A stretch of 7,693 nucleotides of DNA from DATFYI01 sp035315125 (lineage in GTDB: Bacteria > Chloroflexota > Anaerolineae > Anaerolineales > Anaerolineaceae), in NCBI GenBank assembly GCA_035315125.1, contig DATFYI010000048.1, forward strand, positions 1 through 7,693, written 5' to 3'. Numbering within the stretch: position 1 is the stretch's first letter; the number at the start of each line of letters is the position of its first letter. Under the pieces are notes generated by a model. It had not been told where the DNA came from. It did not search any database and saw only the letters and a program-made list of their open reading frames with translations. A program made the position numbers and the translations under genes. Positions 7,397-7,693 of the stretch are shown piece by piece.

Positions 7397-7401
7397 AGGA
7401 G
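7397..7401 (+). promoter_or_regulatory. Ribosome binding site for the DUF4349-like gene
   Basis: AGGAG within a longer purine-rich run (AGAGGAGAG) lies 6 bases before ATG 7408. It supports this start for a gene whose 3' end is outside the window. Confidence 0.85.
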
Positions 7402-7407
7402 AGAAAA

Positions 7408-7693
7408 ATGATCAAGCGTAGTTTGGTTGCTCTTATTTTTTTGACATTGTGCCTGGCTGCTTGTGCCCCAGCCGCTGCTACACCACAATCAACAATCGCT
7501 AAAGAAGTAGCGCCTGCATCGCCGCCAATCCCGCAAGCGCCCGCAGCCGCCGGTCAAATTTCCGGAAGTGCTCCAGCTCAGAATTTATCAATCGGGGGTA
7601 ATTCTCCTGCATTGTTGCCGGCTGGTCAAACAACCGACACAACCAATGCGGCAGACCGGATCGTAATCAAAACTGCATCTTTATCTATCATCG
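7408..7693 (+). CDS. DUF4349-type lipoprotein, N-terminal part (3' end outside window)
   Basis: An open frame of 95 codons runs to the right edge without a stop. It starts MIKRSLVALIFLTLCLAAC: Lys3-Arg4, a hydrophobic core and lipobox LAAC, with lipidation expected at Cys19 (codon 7462-7464). An Ala/Pro/Gln-rich linker of about 60 residues follows, then ADRIVIKTASLSII, which resembles the opening strand of DUF4349 domains (typically RxIIKxAxLxL). DUF4349 proteins usually continue with a coiled-coil section and a C-terminal membrane helix; none of that is visible here, so the domain call rests on one short motif. A purine-rich ribosome site at 7397-7401 fixes the start. The 77-base gap upstream is the longest in the window and could hold its own promoter, though I see no clear -35/-10 pair. 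Lipoprotein status is firm; the family is probable; the function is unknown. Confidence 0.75.
   Translation, partial: MIKRSLVALIFLTLCLAACAPAAATPQSTIAKEVAPASPPIPQAPAAAGQISGSAPAQNLSIGGNSPALLPAGQTTDTTNAADRIVIKTASLSII

Overview
All genes in this window lie on the + strand and are closely spaced. It most resembles a chromosomal segment of a Chloroflexota bacterium, probably class Anaerolineae. This is inferred from protein style: DUF3048 lipoproteins with Thr/Pro-rich stalks behind the lipobox, a methionine synthase of the type with a DAFEGL..MDRL segment after the B12 domain, and a homocysteine methyltransferase-MetF fusion. No rRNA or marker gene is present to confirm it. I see no tRNA, rRNA, CRISPR array, insertion sequence, phage gene or riboswitch.

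Region 1 (2-4007) is one-carbon and methionine metabolism. The first gene runs in from the left edge. What is visible carries the end of a methyltetrahydrofolate (pterin) domain, a cobalamin cap domain, a B12-binding domain and an AdoMet-dependent reactivation domain, which is MetH from its middle to its end. The second gene, 22 bases downstream, fuses a zinc-type homocysteine S-methyltransferase domain (normally the N-terminus of MetH) to a methylenetetrahydrofolate reductase (MetF) domain. The MetF half would make 5-methyl-THF, the pterin/cobalamin protein would move the methyl group onto cobalamin, and the Hcy half would receive it on homocysteine to give methionine. The two end reactions are therefore joined on one chain and the cobalamin shuttle lies on another.

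Region 2 (4008-7693) encodes envelope proteins. Two tandem paralogous DUF3048 (YerB-like) lipoproteins differ mainly in their stalks. A calcineurin-like metallophosphoesterase follows, then the start of a DUF4349-type lipoprotein cut by the right edge. The two DUF3048 proteins share a CPxxC cysteine pair that is the only cysteine content of each mature protein apart from the lipidated cysteine. The second has a stalk in which threonine occupies every second residue for 17 repeats.

Intergenic gaps are 22, 46, 40, 15 and 77 bases and none holds a convincing terminator, so several genes may be co-transcribed. Three initiation sites need care: the ATG at 44 is internal to the first gene, and the two DUF3048 genes are better started at ATG 4054 and ATG 5342 than at the upstream TTG codons. 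The most unusual points are the domain partition of methionine synthase and the paired DUF3048 lipoproteins. I did not find a clearly unprecedented system.
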